This document shows, in pieces, positions 63,784-64,000 of a stretch of 64,000 nucleotides of DNA (the first letter of the stretch is position 1; each line of letters opens with the position of its first letter). The DNA is taken from contig CM055823.1 of NCBI GenBank assembly GCA_029582265.1, positions 22,269,290 to 22,333,289 on the forward strand, written 5' to 3'. The notes beneath the pieces were generated by a model. The model was not told the DNA's origin and ran no database searches. It saw only the letters and a program-made list of their open reading frames with translations. Both the position numbers and the translations under genes were made by a program. The DNA is from Zoroaster sp. YZ-2022. Its lineage: Eukaryota; Echinodermata; Asteroidea; Forcipulatida; Zoroasteridae.

Positions 63784-64000
63784 CTCCTACTGGGAGTCCG
63801 GAAAATGTTATCAACACATTCTCTCAAGCAAACAGTCTGTCCTTCTCCTGGGATCCAATATCTTGTGGGTCCCGCCATGGTTCAATCGCAAGATATGATT
63901 ACCGGCTTTCATTGAAAGAAAACAGCAATAACATGAGAACGGGAACAGTAAATGTAGGTGTACCCAATGCACTGACATTAAGCAGCTTACTACCTTGCAC
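63784..64000 (+). CDS. Tie1/2: Next FN3 domain exon, runs off the window
   Basis: After ATTGCAG in phase 1: APTGSPENVINTFSQANSL, then FSWDPISCGSRHGSIARY and YRLSLKEN; the frame stays open to the last base (LTLSSLLPC). A possible donor at 63956 (GTGTAC) is ignored, because the following residues continue the FN3 pattern TLxxLxPC. Confidence 0.8.

Overview
This is animal nuclear DNA: AT-rich, intron-rich and dense in MITEs, tRNA-derived SINEs and minisatellites, with one 500-base assembly gap (N run). The receptor gene at the right end has the ectodomain order of Tie-family tyrosine kinases (Ig, Ig, EGF repeats, fibronectin III). Together with the repeat load this suggests an invertebrate deuterostome (echinoderm, hemichordate or amphioxus). 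I cannot name the species. No prokaryotic features, CRISPR arrays or intact tRNA/rRNA genes were seen.

Region 1 (about 1.1-30.5 kb, + strand) holds exons of one large gene, probably for a secreted or extracellular protein. It is a tandem series of an unfamiliar cysteine-rich module of about 180 residues, encoded by up to four exon types. I call them A (CC...DPC), B (IPIPxC), C (GDG) and D (short, QC). Seven A exons and seven B exons are visible. A complete module starts and ends in intron phase 1, so it can be duplicated without breaking the frame. The series runs into two exons of a fibronectin-III-like domain. Six exons carry frame breaks although their splice sites are intact.

Region 2 (about 32.6-46.4 kb, + strand) holds exons of a protein with an acidic segment, C2H2-like fingers, a SAM-like domain and the start of a HECT ubiquitin-ligase-like domain. 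It is interrupted by large minisatellites, an exon-internal duplication, frame breaks and a SINE inserted inside the HECT exon. The assembly gap then cuts it. It looks like a decaying copy.

Region 3 (about 46.9-50.4 kb) is non-coding: a 1.37-kb fold-back element and a GATCC-rich repeat block.

Region 4 (about 50.4 kb to the end, + strand) is the Tie-like receptor: a possible signal-peptide exon, two Ig-like exons, EGF exons and FN3 exons, all intact and nearly all phase 1-1, continuing past the window. A degraded LINE (endonuclease plus reverse transcriptase, minus strand) sits in one of its introns.

The main genome-level theme is mobile elements acting as nurseries for minisatellites. Several unrelated MITE or interspersed-repeat families carry tandem arrays inside their own boundaries, and other copies in the window carry only one unit.
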